The notes: a model not told the origin generated them from the sequence alone. A DNA stretch of 64,000 nucleotides from Pandoraea communis (GCF_902459745.1 NZ_CABPSJ010000001.1:806001-870000), one strand, 5' to 3'. Positions 1 to 9,225 are shown, counted from the first letter of the stretch. Numbers and translations are program-made.

Positions 1-1
1 C

Positions 2-484
2 TATGCCGTACGGGCCCACACGCGGGAGGAGAGTGTCGAGGCGCTGCATCTGCGCGGCGCCCTCGAAGGCTACGCCGCGCGCCTGCTTGCCGAAAAAGGT
101 GCGAGTGCCGAGTTGCTCCATCAGTTGCGCGATCTGCTGGCCGAAGGCGACAGCCTGCTCGCCGGGCACACCATGACGGCCGAAGTGCAGATCGGCTACG
201 CGTCGCTCAACGCGCGCTTTCACGATCTGCTCGTCACCGGTGCGCGCAATCCGCTGCTCGAAGGCTTCATCGCGCGCTGCAATCTGGTGCCGTTCGTCGC
301 GCCGCGCACGGTGGCGTTCGGGCATGACGATCGCCGGCAGTATGCAGACATCATCGCGTATGCCCATCGCCAGCATCACGCCATCGTCGAGGCGATTGCC
401 GCGCGCCAGCCCGATCGCGCCGAGTTCATGTGCCGTGAGCACATCGTCACGCAGGAACACAGCATGGGCGCGCAGTTGCTCTGA
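2..484 (+). CDS. GntR-family regulator, FCD domain, C-terminal part (VanR-like)
   Basis: The reading frame is open from the first bases of the window, so the N-terminal winged helix is cut off and only the ligand-binding FCD domain is seen. The all-helical FCD pattern is visible: an ARFHDLL helix, a QHHAIVEAI helix and a CREHI helix, whose histidines usually bind a metal next to the effector pocket. It ends 84 bp before vanA on the same strand. FCD-type GntR proteins (VanR) are known repressors of vanAB operons that are relieved by vanillate, so this is probably the local regulator. The assignment to VanR rests on position; the missing DNA-binding half was not available. Confidence 0.8.
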   Translation, partial: YAVRAHTREESVEALHLRGALEGYAARLLAEKGASAELLHQLRDLLAEGDSLLAGHTMTAEVQIGYASLNARFHDLLVTGARNPLLEGFIARCNLVPFVAPRTVAFGHDDRRQYADIIAYAHRQHHAIVEAIAARQPDRAEFMCREHIVTQEHSMGAQLL

Positions 485-568
485 CGCGCGCTCCCCGACT
501 TCATCCCTACCATCCCCTATCAAAACGAGATCGCACCGCTCGAAGGTGCGCCAAGGAGACAAACGATC

Positions 569-1633
569 ATGTTCCTCAAAAATACCTGGTACGTCGCCTG
601 CACCCCGGACGAGTTTGCCGAGAAACCGCTGGGCCGCAAGATCTGCAACGAACCGATCGTGTTCTTCCGCGACGGGAACGGCAAGGCCGCCGCGCTGGAG
701 GACTTCTGCCCGCATCGCGGCGCGGCGCTGTCGCTGGGCTTCGTCAAGGACGGCCACCTCGTCTGCGGCTATCACGGTCTGACGGTCGACGGCGGCGGCA
801 AATGCACGAAGATGGTCGGCCAACGTGTCGGCGGCTTCCCGAAGACACGTTCGTTTCCCTGCGTGGAGCGTTACGGCTTCGTCTGGGTCTGGCCGGGCGA
901 CGCCGCGCTCGCCAACGCCGATGAGATTCCGCATCTGGCGTGGGCGGTGAGCGATCAGTGGGCGTATGGTGGCGGGCTGTATCACATCAAGTGCGACTAT
1001 CGCCTGATGATCGATAACCTGATGGACCTGACGCACGAGACGTATGTGCACGCGACGAGCATCGGTCAGGAGGAAATCGAAGAAGCGCCACCGAAGACGA
1101 CCGTCGAAGGCGACATGGTGATTACGGCGCGCCACATGGAGAACATCAAGGCGCCGCCGTTCTGGGCAAGCGCGCTGCGGGCGAACGGTCTTGACGATCA
1201 GGTGCCGTGCGACCGCTGGCAAGTCTGCCGCTTCACGCCGCCGAGCCACGTGATGATCGAAGTGGGGGTTGCGCACGCGGGTCATGGCGGTTACCACGCA
1301 CCGGCCGACAAGAAGGCCGGCAGCATCGTGGTCGACTTCATCACGCCCGAGTCGGACGAATCGATCTGGTATTTCTGGGGCATGGCGCGCAACTTCAAGC
1401 CGGAAGACGCCGAACTCACCGCTGCGATCAAGCGTGGGCAGGGCGGTATCTTCGCCGAAGACCAGGACGTGCTCGAAGCCCAGCAGCGCAATCTGTCCGC
1501 GTATCCCGAGAAACCGATTCTGAAGCTCAACATCGACGCGGGCGGCGTGCAGTCGCGCAAGGTGCTCGACCGTCTGATCGATGTCGAACGCGCCGGTGGG
1601 GCCAACGTACAGCGCCTGGGGAGTGCGGCATGA
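569..1633 (+). CDS. vanA: Vanillate O-demethylase, oxygenase subunit
   Basis: This is a Rieske non-haem iron oxygenase of 354 residues, the usual VanA length. It removes the O-methyl group of vanillate to give protocatechuate and formaldehyde, using electrons from VanB. The Rieske cluster ligands are C47-x-H49 and C66-x2-H69 (CPHRG and CGYHG). The mononuclear iron motif D153-x2-H156-x4-H161 lies in DLTHETYVH. A good ribosome site (aaggag) precedes the ATG. The stop codon overlaps the vanB start in an ATGA, so the two are translationally coupled. Related O-demethylases such as those for syringate cannot be excluded, but the vanB pairing supports vanillate. Confidence 0.93.
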   Translation: MFLKNTWYVACTPDEFAEKPLGRKICNEPIVFFRDGNGKAAALEDFCPHRGAALSLGFVKDGHLVCGYHGLTVDGGGKCTKMVGQRVGGFPKTRSFPCVERYGFVWVWPGDAALANADEIPHLAWAVSDQWAYGGGLYHIKCDYRLMIDNLMDLTHETYVHATSIGQEEIEEAPPKTTVEGDMVITARHMENIKAPPFWASALRANGLDDQVPCDRWQVCRFTPPSHVMIEVGVAHAGHGGYHAPADKKAGSIVVDFITPESDESIWYFWGMARNFKPEDAELTAAIKRGQGGIFAEDQDVLEAQQRNLSAYPEKPILKLNIDAGGVQSRKVLDRLIDVERAGGANVQRLGSAA

Positions 1634-2574
1634 AAGTCAGGCTGGCGAACAAGCGCGATGTCGCGACCGACATCTGCGAATTCGAACTGGTGAGTGTCGA
1701 CGGCAGCCCGCTGCCGGCATTCACCGCAGGCGCGCATATCGACGTGCACGTGGCCGACGGACTCGTGCGTCAGTACTCGCTGTGCAACGCGCCCGGCGAG
1801 ACGCATCGTTACTGTGTGGGTGTGTTGCGCGACCCGGCATCGCGAGGCGGTTCTACCGGCATGCATGCGCTCGCGGTCGGCACCACGCTGGAGATCAGCG
1901 CACCGCGCAATCACTTCCCGCTCGCCGAGCAAGCGCAGCACAGTATTCTGCTCGCCGGCGGGATCGGTGTGACGCCGATTTTGTGCATGGCCGAAGCGTT
2001 GTCCGCAGGCGATGCGTCGTTCGAAGTGCATTACTGCACCCGCGAACCCGCACGTACCGCGTTTCGCGATCGCTTCGCGCGAGACGATCTCGCGGCGAAG
2101 ACGCGTCTGTACTTCGACAACGACGGCGAGCGCGCCGATCTCGACGCCATCCTTGCGCAGCCGTCCGGCGGCAAGCATCTGTATGTCTGCGGCCCGGCCG
2201 GCTTCATCGAAGCAATCCTCGCCCGCGCGGAAGCGGCGCAATGGCCGGAAGGCAATGTGCATCGCGAGTACTTCGCCGCACCGGCGCAGGCAGACACCGG
2301 CGGCGACCAGCCGTTTCAGGTGAAGCTGCATTCGAGCGGCCGTGTGATCGATGTGAAGGCCGGAGAGACCATCGTTGCGGCGCTCGCCGCTCAGGGCGTT
2401 GAAGTACAGATGTCGTGCGAGCAAGGCGTGTGCGGCACGTGCCTCACGCGCGTGATCGACGGCACGCCCGATCATCGCGACGTCTACCTGACCGACGAAG
2501 AACGCGCGGCCAACGACCAGATCCTGCCGTGCTGCTCGCGCAGCAAATCGACCATGCTGGTGCTCGATCTGTAA
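1630..2574 (+). CDS. vanB: Vanillate O-demethylase, ferredoxin reductase subunit
   Basis: A 314-residue phthalate-dioxygenase-reductase type protein that passes electrons from NADH through FMN and a [2Fe-2S] centre to VanA. Visible in order: the flavin motif RQYS at 47-50, the nucleotide-binding glycine loop LLAGGIGVTP at 107-116, CGPAGF near 188-192, and a C-terminal plant-type ferredoxin domain with C263-x4-C268-x2-C271 and a fourth cysteine at C301 or C302. The start at the ATGA overlap with vanA was chosen over the much longer open frame upstream because the protein begins there exactly as family members do. A strong hairpin terminator follows. Confidence 0.92.
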   Translation: MKVRLANKRDVATDICEFELVSVDGSPLPAFTAGAHIDVHVADGLVRQYSLCNAPGETHRYCVGVLRDPASRGGSTGMHALAVGTTLEISAPRNHFPLAEQAQHSILLAGGIGVTPILCMAEALSAGDASFEVHYCTREPARTAFRDRFARDDLAAKTRLYFDNDGERADLDAILAQPSGGKHLYVCGPAGFIEAILARAEAAQWPEGNVHREYFAAPAQADTGGDQPFQVKLHSSGRVIDVKAGETIVAALAAQGVEVQMSCEQGVCGTCLTRVIDGTPDHRDVYLTDEERAANDQILPCCSRSKSTMLVLDL

Positions 2575-2607
2575 CTCGATCGGTAACGCATCGACGCCGG
2601 CGTCGGA

Positions 2608-2649
2608 AGACAACAGCCCCGCTTCGCATCGCGAGCGGGGCTGTTGTCT
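2608..2649. terminator. Bidirectional terminator between vanB and the MHS transporter
   Basis: A perfect 16-bp stem (arms 2608-2623 and 2634-2649) with a 10-nt loop separates the convergent vanB and transporter genes. The right arm ends in a short T run (tcttttc) on the plus strand, and the left arm begins with agac, so it is stronger for vanAB than for the opposite direction. Confidence 0.8.
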
Positions 2650-2671
2650 TTTCATGGATCGCCGGACCGCG

Positions 2672-4057
2672 TTACAGCGTCCGGTCCTTCGTCTCACGCA
2701 CAAGGAAAGTCGAGATCAGCGCCATCGCCGCGAGGACGAGGAAGTAGACGATGACCGGCCAGATCTGTCCGTGACTCCACGCCAGCAGACTCGCGGCAAT
2801 CATCGGCGCCATTCCGCCGCCCAGTACCGTGCCGATCTGCTTGCCGAGCGACACGCCCGAGAAGCGCACGCGGGTGTCGAACAGTTCCGAGAAGAAGCTG
2901 CCTTCCGGGCCGAACATCATCGGATGAATCACGCCCGCACCGATCACGATGGCCATCACGACCAGCGCCGTCTCCTTGCTGCCCATCATCAGGAAGAAGG
3001 GATAGATGAAGATCGCGGTAGCGGCCAGTCCCATCAGGAACATCGGGCGGCGTCCCAGCTTGTCGGAGAGCATGCCGAACGCGGGGATCGTCAGCATCGC
3101 GAGAATGTTCGCGTACAGCACGCCGTCGGCCATCATGTTGCGTGGCAAGCCCAGCGTCTTGGTGCCGTACGACAGCGAGAAAATCGCCACCAGATAGAAG
3201 AAGCTCGTCTCGGCCAGACAGATGAAGAACGTGACGAGCGTCGGCCGCCAGTAATGCGTGACGACTTCCACGACCGGCACCTTCGCGATATCGCGATGCT
3301 GTTCTGCCGCCTTGAAGCTCGGCGATTCCTCCACCTTGAGACGCACATACGTGCCCAACGCCACCAGTAGCAGACTCACGAGGAACGGCAAACGCCAGCC
3401 CCAGGTGAGCAGATCGTCTTCCGGCAGCCGCGTGATGAGCACGATGGCGAGCGACGCGCCCACGATCGATGTCGGCCCTGCGGCCTGAATCAATCCGCCA
3501 AAGAGCCCGCGCAGGTGGGCAGGCGCACCTTCGACCGTCATCAGCAAGCCGCCGACGGATTCCCCGCCGAGCGCGAAGCCCTGCACGAAACGCAACGTCA
3601 CGAGCATGATCGGCGCCCACATGCCGACCTTGTCGTACGTGGGCAGCAGACCGATCGTCGTGGTGGCCACGCCCATCAGAATCAGGGTGAACAACAGAAT
3701 CGACTTCCGGCCGATGCGGTCGCCGAAGTGGCCGAACACGATGCCGCCGATGGGCCGCGCGATGAAGCCGACGGCGAAGGTAGCGAACACGGCGATCATG
3801 CCCGTCATCGGATCGAGCTGCGGGAAGAACAGCCGGTCGAACACGATGGGCGCCAGAAAGCCGTAGATGAAAAAGTCGTACCACTCGATAGCGGTACCGA
3901 AGCAACTGGCCGCCACCACTCGGCCGTAGTTTGCCGATGCGCCCGGCGTGGCTGTCGTGGCGGCAGCGCCGGTGTCGTGGGGGTGAGCCTCGCCGGCGCT
4001 GGCATGGCCGGACGTTGCACCGGCCCCCGCAGGGGCGGTTTCGTACTGTTGTGACAC
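2672..4057 (-). CDS. MFS transporter, metabolite:H+ symporter (MHS) family
   Basis: A 461-residue inner-membrane permease with the 12-helix layout of the MHS branch of the major facilitator superfamily (relatives of ShiA, KgtP and ProP). The family signature GHFGDRIGRK is seen after the second helix, and RFVQGFALGGE in the fourth-helix region is typical. It starts with about 45 hydrophilic Ala/Thr/His/Gly-rich residues before the first helix, longer than usual. It lies between vanAB and the aldehyde dehydrogenase and points the same way as the dehydrogenase, so uptake of an aromatic acid such as vanillate or a mandelate/benzoylformate derivative is likely. The substrate is not readable from the sequence. 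Confidence 0.85.
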   Translation of the reverse strand: MSQQYETAPAGAGATSGHASAGEAHPHDTGAAATTATPGASANYGRVVAASCFGTAIEWYDFFIYGFLAPIVFDRLFFPQLDPMTGMIAVFATFAVGFIARPIGGIVFGHFGDRIGRKSILLFTLILMGVATTTIGLLPTYDKVGMWAPIMLVTLRFVQGFALGGESVGGLLMTVEGAPAHLRGLFGGLIQAAGPTSIVGASLAIVLITRLPEDDLLTWGWRLPFLVSLLLVALGTYVRLKVEESPSFKAAEQHRDIAKVPVVEVVTHYWRPTLVTFFICLAETSFFYLVAIFSLSYGTKTLGLPRNMMADGVLYANILAMLTIPAFGMLSDKLGRRPMFLMGLAATAIFIYPFFLMMGSKETALVVMAIVIGAGVIHPMMFGPEGSFFSELFDTRVRFSGVSLGKQIGTVLGGGMAPMIAASLLAWSHGQIWPVIVYFLVLAAMALISTFLVRETKDRTL

Positions 4058-4162
4058 GGTTGTCTCCTCCGGCCGTCTGTTCCGGTCTCCCGGCTGCGGC
4101 GGTATGGTGGGTCTTGCGTGACTTCACGTGACGTCCGGGGTGTCCGGGACGTCGAGCGTCGC

Positions 4163-5638
4163 TCAGAACGGGTAGTGACGCGGGGTGATCTGCACTGTCA
4201 TCCAGCGCAGATCGGTGAATTCGTGAACGCCGGCCTTGCCGCCGAAACGTCCCCAGCCGCTCGACTTCACGCCGCCGAACGGCATCTGTGCTTCGTCGTG
4301 CACCGTGGGGCCGTTGATGTGGCAGATGCCCGATTCGATGCGTTTGGCAACGCCCATCGCTCGCGCGATGTCGCGGCTGAAGACGGCGGACGACAGCCCG
4401 TAGGCGTTGTCGTTGGCGCACGCGATGGCCGCTTCGTCGTCTTCCACCCGCACGATGCCCTTGACCGGACCGAACGACTCTTCGCTGTAAATCTTCATGT
4501 CGGGCGTGATGTGATCGAGCAGCGTGGCAGGCATGAGCGTGGTTTCTGCGCGGCCGCCGCACAGCAGCTTCGCGCCCTTGGCGAGGGCATCGTCGATCAG
4601 CGCGTTGCAGCGCTCGACCGTCGCCATGTCGATCACCGAACCGAGCACGACCGGGCCTTCGCGCGGATCGCCCAGCGGCAGCGCACGCGCCTTGGCAGCG
4701 AGTTTTTCCACGAAGGCATCGGCAATCGACTCCGCCACGACGATGCGCTCTGTCGACATGCAAATCTGTCCGGAGTTGGCGAACGCCCCGAATGCGACGC
4801 CGTTCACGGCGGCATCGAGATCGGCATCGTCGAGGACCAGACACGGCGCCTTGCCGCCCAACTCCAGCACGGCAGGTTTGAGATGTTCTGCACACATCGT
4901 GGCGATGATGCGGCCCACGCGCGTCGAACCGGTGAAGTTCACGCGACGCACGGCGGGCTGCGCGATCAACGCTTCGACGATGGCGCCGGCGTCCTTCGGC
5001 GCGTTGGTAATGAAGTTCACTACGCCCGGCGGCAAACCAGCGTCCTCCAGCGCATCGGCAATCAGACCGTGCGTGGCCGGACACAGCTCCGACCCCTTGA
5101 AAACCACGGTGTTGCCGCAAGCCAGCGGCAACGCCAACGCACGCACGCCGAGAATGACTGGCGCGTTCCACGGCGCAATGCCGAGCACCACGCCCGCGGC
5201 CTGACGCACCCCCATCGCGAGACTGCCCGGCACATCCGACGGGATGATTTCACCAGCGATCTGCGTCGTCATCGCGGCAGCTTCGCGTAGCCCCTGCGCG
5301 GCCAGATGTACGTTAAAGCCAGCCCACAAGCCAGACGCGCCCGTCTCCGCAGCCATGGTGGCCTGAAACTGTTCGACTTTCGCTTCCAGTTGATCGGCGG
5401 CCTTCATGAGCAGCGCGCGGCGTTCGCCGGGACCAGTGTTCGACCATGCGGGAAAAGCGTCCCACGCGGCGCGCACAGCGGCGCGGGCGTCGTCGGCAGT
5501 GGCAGCGGGGGCGCGCGAGGCGACTTCGCCGTCGAGCGGATTGCGTCGCTCGAAGGTGGCGCCGTGCGTCGCGCCGACGCGCTTACCGGCGATCAGCATC
5601 GTCAGGGCTTTAGGATCTTGTTGGGTAGGCATTGGCAT
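4163..5638 (-). CDS. NAD(P)-dependent aldehyde dehydrogenase, vanillin/benzaldehyde type
   Basis: A 491-residue ALDH that oxidises an (aromatic) aldehyde to its acid. With the start used here, the nucleophile is C293 in SGQICMS, the general base E259 in LELGGKAP, the oxyanion Asn N158 in APWNAP and the cofactor lysine K181. Sequence character (ELCPATHGLIADALEDAGLPPG, FTGSTRVGR) matches salicylaldehyde/vanillin dehydrogenases. The ATG at 5638 was chosen because aaggag stands 4-5 bases before it; the frame extends to 5665 without a better site, and the ATG at 5632 is also possible. Lying between the transporter and a benzoylformate decarboxylase and near vanAB, it fits vanillin to vanillate or benzaldehyde to benzoate. 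Confidence 0.87.
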   Translation of the reverse strand: MPMPTQQDPKALTMLIAGKRVGATHGATFERRNPLDGEVASRAPAATADDARAAVRAAWDAFPAWSNTGPGERRALLMKAADQLEAKVEQFQATMAAETGASGLWAGFNVHLAAQGLREAAAMTTQIAGEIIPSDVPGSLAMGVRQAAGVVLGIAPWNAPVILGVRALALPLACGNTVVFKGSELCPATHGLIADALEDAGLPPGVVNFITNAPKDAGAIVEALIAQPAVRRVNFTGSTRVGRIIATMCAEHLKPAVLELGGKAPCLVLDDADLDAAVNGVAFGAFANSGQICMSTERIVVAESIADAFVEKLAAKARALPLGDPREGPVVLGSVIDMATVERCNALIDDALAKGAKLLCGGRAETTLMPATLLDHITPDMKIYSEESFGPVKGIVRVEDDEAAIACANDNAYGLSSAVFSRDIARAMGVAKRIESGICHINGPTVHDEAQMPFGGVKSSGWGRFGGKAGVHEFTDLRWMTVQITPRHYPF

Positions 5639-5716
5639 TCGTCTCCTTGCTCGATGGTTCGTCACGCGATGGCGAGCACGGCACTCGGGAGGACCGGCGC
5701 ACGCACTCGCCGTGCA

Positions 5717-7345
5717 TCATGCCACTACGATTTCGACGAGACGTGTCTCGCCACTCGCCATGGCTTGCGACAGCACGTCGCGCAACTCGCTTCCCTGTTC
5801 GACGCGCTGCGCGCGCACGCCCATGCCCTCGGCCAGACGCACGAAATCGAGATCGGGCAGATCGGTCCCTTGCACCGGGTCTTTCGGCCCGAAGCCGAAC
5901 GACGGCGCGAAGTCCTGCAACGCGGCATAGCGGCGGTTGTTCAGAATCACGAACGTGATGGGCAACCTGGCTTGTGCTGCACTCCACAGGCCCTGAATCG
6001 AATACATCGCAGAGCCGTCGCCGATCAGACAGATGACGCGCCGTGCCGGATGCGCCATCGCCACACCGACCGCCGCAGGCATGGAGTACCCGAGGCCGCC
6101 GCTGTTCATCGTGTAGAACGTGCCCGGCAGCGTGAAGGACAGGTATTGCTGCATGACTGAACGCGCACTCGGCGCTTCTTCCACAACGATGTCGTGAGCG
6201 TCACGCACTTCGGCAAGCGTTTGCAGCGCAAAGGCAGTTGTCATACGTTCGCCCGGTGCGTTCGCCGTAGCCACTGGCGCGACGGCACGCGCGGGCGGCA
6301 ATGCGCGCTCGCCAGCGATGTCGCGGGCGAGCAGCGCCTCGACGCCGAGCCGCACGTTGCCCACCACGGATGCGCCGACCGGCGTCCACGCCGCCACGCC
6401 CGGATCTTCGATCAACTGGAACAACGATGCGCCCTCGGGGACATGTGGCCCCGCGCCTTCCACGTGATATGTGAACGCCGGGGCGCCGATCACGAGAATC
6501 AGATCGTGACCGCTTAGCAAACCTACGATCTTCTCGCGCATCGGCGGCAGGAAGCCGGCGAACAGGCGGTGATCTTCGGGAAACGCACAGCGGGCACACA
6601 TCGGTGCGGTGAAAACGCGAGCGTTGTGCCGTTCAGCCAGCGCAACCACGGCGTCGAACGCCCCTGCCCGGTCGATGGACGAACCGACGACGAACGCCGG
6701 ACGCTCGCACGCATCGAGCGCCGCCCCCAGTTGCGCAAGCGCCACCGGATCGGGCTGCACACGTGTGCTCACCTGACGCGGCGGCAACGCCTCGGCAGGC
6801 CGATCCCAATCGTCGACCGGAATCGAAACGAAGACCGGCCCCTTCGGTTCCTGCATGGCGATGTGATACGCACGGGCGAGCGCCAGCGGCACGTCTTCGG
6901 CACGCGCCGGTTCCAGACTGAATTTGACGTACGGCTGCGGCAACTCCGTCGCCCGCACCGATGCGAGGAACGGATCGAACGGCAGAATCGAGCGCGCCTG
7001 CTGGCCGGCGGTCACGATGAGCGGCGTCTGATTCCTGTAGGCCGTGAAGATGTTGCCCATCGCGTTGCCGACACCGGCGGCCGAGTGCAGATTGATGAAG
7101 GCCGCATTGCCGGTCGCCTGTGCGTAGCCGTCGGCCATGCCGACGACCACCGCCTCCTGAAGACCCAGCACGTATTCGAAGTCGGCGGGGAAGTCGCGGA
7201 ACAACGGCAACTCGGTCGAACCGGGGTTGGCAAACACCTTGGTCATGCCATGACGGCGCATCAGGTCGATGACCACCTCGCGAACGCTCAGGGCTTGAGG
7301 CGTACCGGCGCGCTGGTCCGCGCGAAGTTCTCGGCTGTCTTTCAT
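5717..7345 (-). CDS. mdlC: Benzoylformate decarboxylase (ThDP enzyme)
   Basis: A 542-residue thiamine-diphosphate enzyme that decarboxylates benzoylformates (2-oxo-2-arylacetates) to aromatic aldehydes. The catalytic residues of the Pseudomonas enzyme (S26, E47, H70) are matched at a constant offset of 17: S43 in NPGST, E64 in LQEA, H87 in LHSAAG. H294 in TYHVEG probably corresponds to H281. The ThDP/Mg motif runs from GDG at 442 to NN at 469-470. It is the first gene of the minus-strand group and is transcribed divergently from the LysR gene. No mandelate dehydrogenase or racemase is seen in the window. A ring-substituted substrate (4-hydroxy-3-methoxy) is inferred from context. Confidence 0.88.
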   Translation of the reverse strand: MKDSRELRADQRAGTPQALSVREVVIDLMRRHGMTKVFANPGSTELPLFRDFPADFEYVLGLQEAVVVGMADGYAQATGNAAFINLHSAAGVGNAMGNIFTAYRNQTPLIVTAGQQARSILPFDPFLASVRATELPQPYVKFSLEPARAEDVPLALARAYHIAMQEPKGPVFVSIPVDDWDRPAEALPPRQVSTRVQPDPVALAQLGAALDACERPAFVVGSSIDRAGAFDAVVALAERHNARVFTAPMCARCAFPEDHRLFAGFLPPMREKIVGLLSGHDLILVIGAPAFTYHVEGAGPHVPEGASLFQLIEDPGVAAWTPVGASVVGNVRLGVEALLARDIAGERALPPARAVAPVATANAPGERMTTAFALQTLAEVRDAHDIVVEEAPSARSVMQQYLSFTLPGTFYTMNSGGLGYSMPAAVGVAMAHPARRVICLIGDGSAMYSIQGLWSAAQARLPITFVILNNRRYAALQDFAPSFGFGPKDPVQGTDLPDLDFVRLAEGMGVRAQRVEQGSELRDVLSQAMASGETRLVEIVVA

Positions 7346-7520
7346 GGATACGGTTGTCTCGTGCCGCCGTCGACGCGCGAGCGTGACGGCGTGGTTGTTG
7401 TATGGGCTCGGGCTGCGCGGCCTGACACCGGCGCGGCAAGTCGATCAATTTCAATTGCGACGAGCGATGCACACGAGTATAGGCAGCCGACATATGCACC
7501 GGAATTGCTTTTACGTACCG

Positions 7521-7545
7521 AAGTCATTACGCTTTTGCATGACTT
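7521..7545. promoter_or_regulatory. LysR-type operator, AAGTCAT-N11-ATGACTT
   Basis: Perfect 7-bp inverted arms at 7521-7527 and 7539-7545 are separated by 11 bases, so the inner bases form T-N11-A, the classical LysR-type binding site. It lies in the 260-bp gap between the divergent mdlC and lysR genes, about 60 bp before the lysR start, which suits autorepression and control of mdlC. Confidence 0.65.
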
Positions 7546-7605
7546 TTCGATGTCGCCGCGTTGCCGTCATTGCGTTCGGCCTCCCCGCCTTCCTCTGGAG
7601 TTTCC

Positions 7606-8511
7606 ATGAGCCTCAATCTCCAGCAATTGCGCGCCTTCACGACCATTGTCGCGACCGGCAGTCTTGGTCGGGCCGCCACGGAGCTGCACCTCACCCAGCC
7701 CGCGTTGAGCCGCACCATCAAGCGGCTTGAGACCGATCTGGGCGCGCCGTTGTTCGAGCGTCACAGCAAGGGGATGGAATTGACGGCGTTCGGGCAAGCC
7801 TTGTTACCGCACGCGATGCTGCTCGAGCGCGAGGCCGACCACGCGCGCGAAGAGATCGATGCGTTGCGCGGGCTCGCCAAAGGCGTCATCAAAGTTGGCG
7901 CCGTCGGCGCCATCGCGAGCCATGTGCTGCCGCTCGCCGTCGATCGTGTGCTCAATCGCTGGCCGAATCTGCGGGTGGAGATCATCGAAGGGGTGTGGGA
8001 CCGGCTCGCGCAAGGGCTCATGCGGCACGAGATCGATCTGGCGCTCTCGACCGCCGCCCCTGATACCGAAGACATCGTCGCCATCGCCGACTGCCATTGG
8101 CAAGACGACAGCTACGTAGTGGCCGCGTGCGATCACCCGTTGCGCCAGCGCAAGACGCTTGAACTGGCCGACACGCTTTCGCAACGCTGGGCCATTCCGC
8201 CACGCGGCACCGCACCGTATGCGCATATGCAAGGCGTGTTCGCCGCACACGGGCTGGGGCTGCCGAACATCGTCGTGGAAACGCGCTCGGTGCCCGTGCT
8301 CAAGAGCATGGTCGCGCGATGCGGTTTTCTGACGTGGATGCCCGAGCCCATGTACGATGTCGAAGCGAGGGCGCAGGTGATGGATACGTTACCGATTGCG
8401 ACCGTGCGCGCCACGCGCACGCTCACGGCATTTCGCCGCCGTCAGGGGATCTTGCCAAGCCCCGCGGCCAAGCTGCTCGACGAGTTGCGCCAATTGACCG
8501 CACCCGGTTGA
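7606..8511 (+). CDS. LysR-family transcriptional regulator
   Basis: A 301-residue LTTR. The N-terminal winged helix is seen at about 1-60 (LQQLRAFTTIVATGSLGRAA then LTQPALSRTIKRLE), followed by a two-lobed effector domain. The start at the ATG after ggagtttcc gives the standard N-terminus; the frame opens 15 codons earlier without a ribosome site. It is divergent from mdlC with a T-N11-A dyad between them, so it probably activates the mdlC-aldehyde dehydrogenase-transporter genes in response to an aromatic acid. The effector is unknown. Its 3' end faces the next gene with a 15-bp gap. Confidence 0.85.
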   Translation: MSLNLQQLRAFTTIVATGSLGRAATELHLTQPALSRTIKRLETDLGAPLFERHSKGMELTAFGQALLPHAMLLEREADHAREEIDALRGLAKGVIKVGAVGAIASHVLPLAVDRVLNRWPNLRVEIIEGVWDRLAQGLMRHEIDLALSTAAPDTEDIVAIADCHWQDDSYVVAACDHPLRQRKTLELADTLSQRWAIPPRGTAPYAHMQGVFAAHGLGLPNIVVETRSVPVLKSMVARCGFLTWMPEPMYDVEARAQVMDTLPIATVRATRTLTAFRRRQGILPSPAAKLLDELRQLTAPG

Positions 8512-8526
8512 TGTCCCGCGTCCGGC

Positions 8527-9225
8527 TCAGTCCGGCGCGGACGCGATGTGCGCGCGGTGGTACGGCGTGCCGCCGTATTCCTTGGGGCCGTGAATCGTCT
8601 CGACCCGCTCGATGCGCCACGGCACTGGCTGCGTGAAGCGCGGGCCATCGTAGGCGAAGGTGTGGAACTCGCCGTTCTCACCGCACGCGTCGACACCTGC
8701 CGGAAGATCGGCCAGCAACGACGCATCGTATTCGCGGCCGACGAATTCCGGCCCGAGATGGCGCCCGTCCACACACACGATCACCGCGCGATAGCCCAGC
8801 GAGATGAACTCATGCGCGAGCGTCAGGCGCTCGCGCTGCCACAGCGGCAGCACGGCGGTCATGCCCGCTGCCGCACAGACTTTCTCTTCCCAATCGCGAT
8901 GCGGCTGCAAATCGATGTCGCCGAACAGGCCGTGTGTGATGCCGTCAGCCCGCATCGCCTGCAATCGGGCAACGAACGCCGTCTCGTATTCGCGCCAGCC
9001 GGCATGTCCAACATCGAGCGCGATACCAAGCGCATCCGCCTGCGCCTGCATCAATTCACGCGGCAGGCCATGCGAGCGTGAGCTGTCGCCGGTGTCGTCG
9101 AACATCGCCAGCAAACGCCGCACGTCGTAATGCGGCGCGCCACTCGTGTCGCACGACAGGGCGTGATGCAGGGCAAGGCAGGAATCCTTGCCGCCACTCC
9201 AGGAGAAAAAGGCAGGTGTGGGCAT
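8527..9225 (-). CDS. DUF71 / Dph6-like ATP pyrophosphatase domain protein
   Basis: A 232-residue protein of the adenine nucleotide alpha-hydrolase fold. The PP-loop SGGKDS is at residues 10-15, and GDIDLQPHRDWEEKVCAAAG matches the DUF71 (diphthine-ammonia ligase) family. Bacteria have no diphthamide, so the bacterial members act on an unknown substrate, presumably by ATP-dependent amidation or thiolation. It shares its strand with argB, 145 bp downstream of the argB stop and beyond a hairpin, so it is probably a separate unit. No strong ribosome site stands before the ATG. Confidence 0.75.
   Translation of the reverse strand: MPTPAFFSWSGGKDSCLALHHALSCDTSGAPHYDVRRLLAMFDDTGDSSRSHGLPRELMQAQADALGIALDVGHAGWREYETAFVARLQAMRADGITHGLFGDIDLQPHRDWEEKVCAAAGMTAVLPLWQRERLTLAHEFISLGYRAVIVCVDGRHLGPEFVGREYDASLLADLPAGVDACGENGEFHTFAYDGPRFTQPVPWRIERVETIHGPKEYGGTPYHRAHIASAPD

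Noticed and set aside
4130-4153. GACGTCC/GGACGTC stem-loop as the terminator of the aldehyde dehydrogenase gene
   Set aside because: No T-tract follows on either strand, and the transporter gene continues in the same direction, so termination is not expected.
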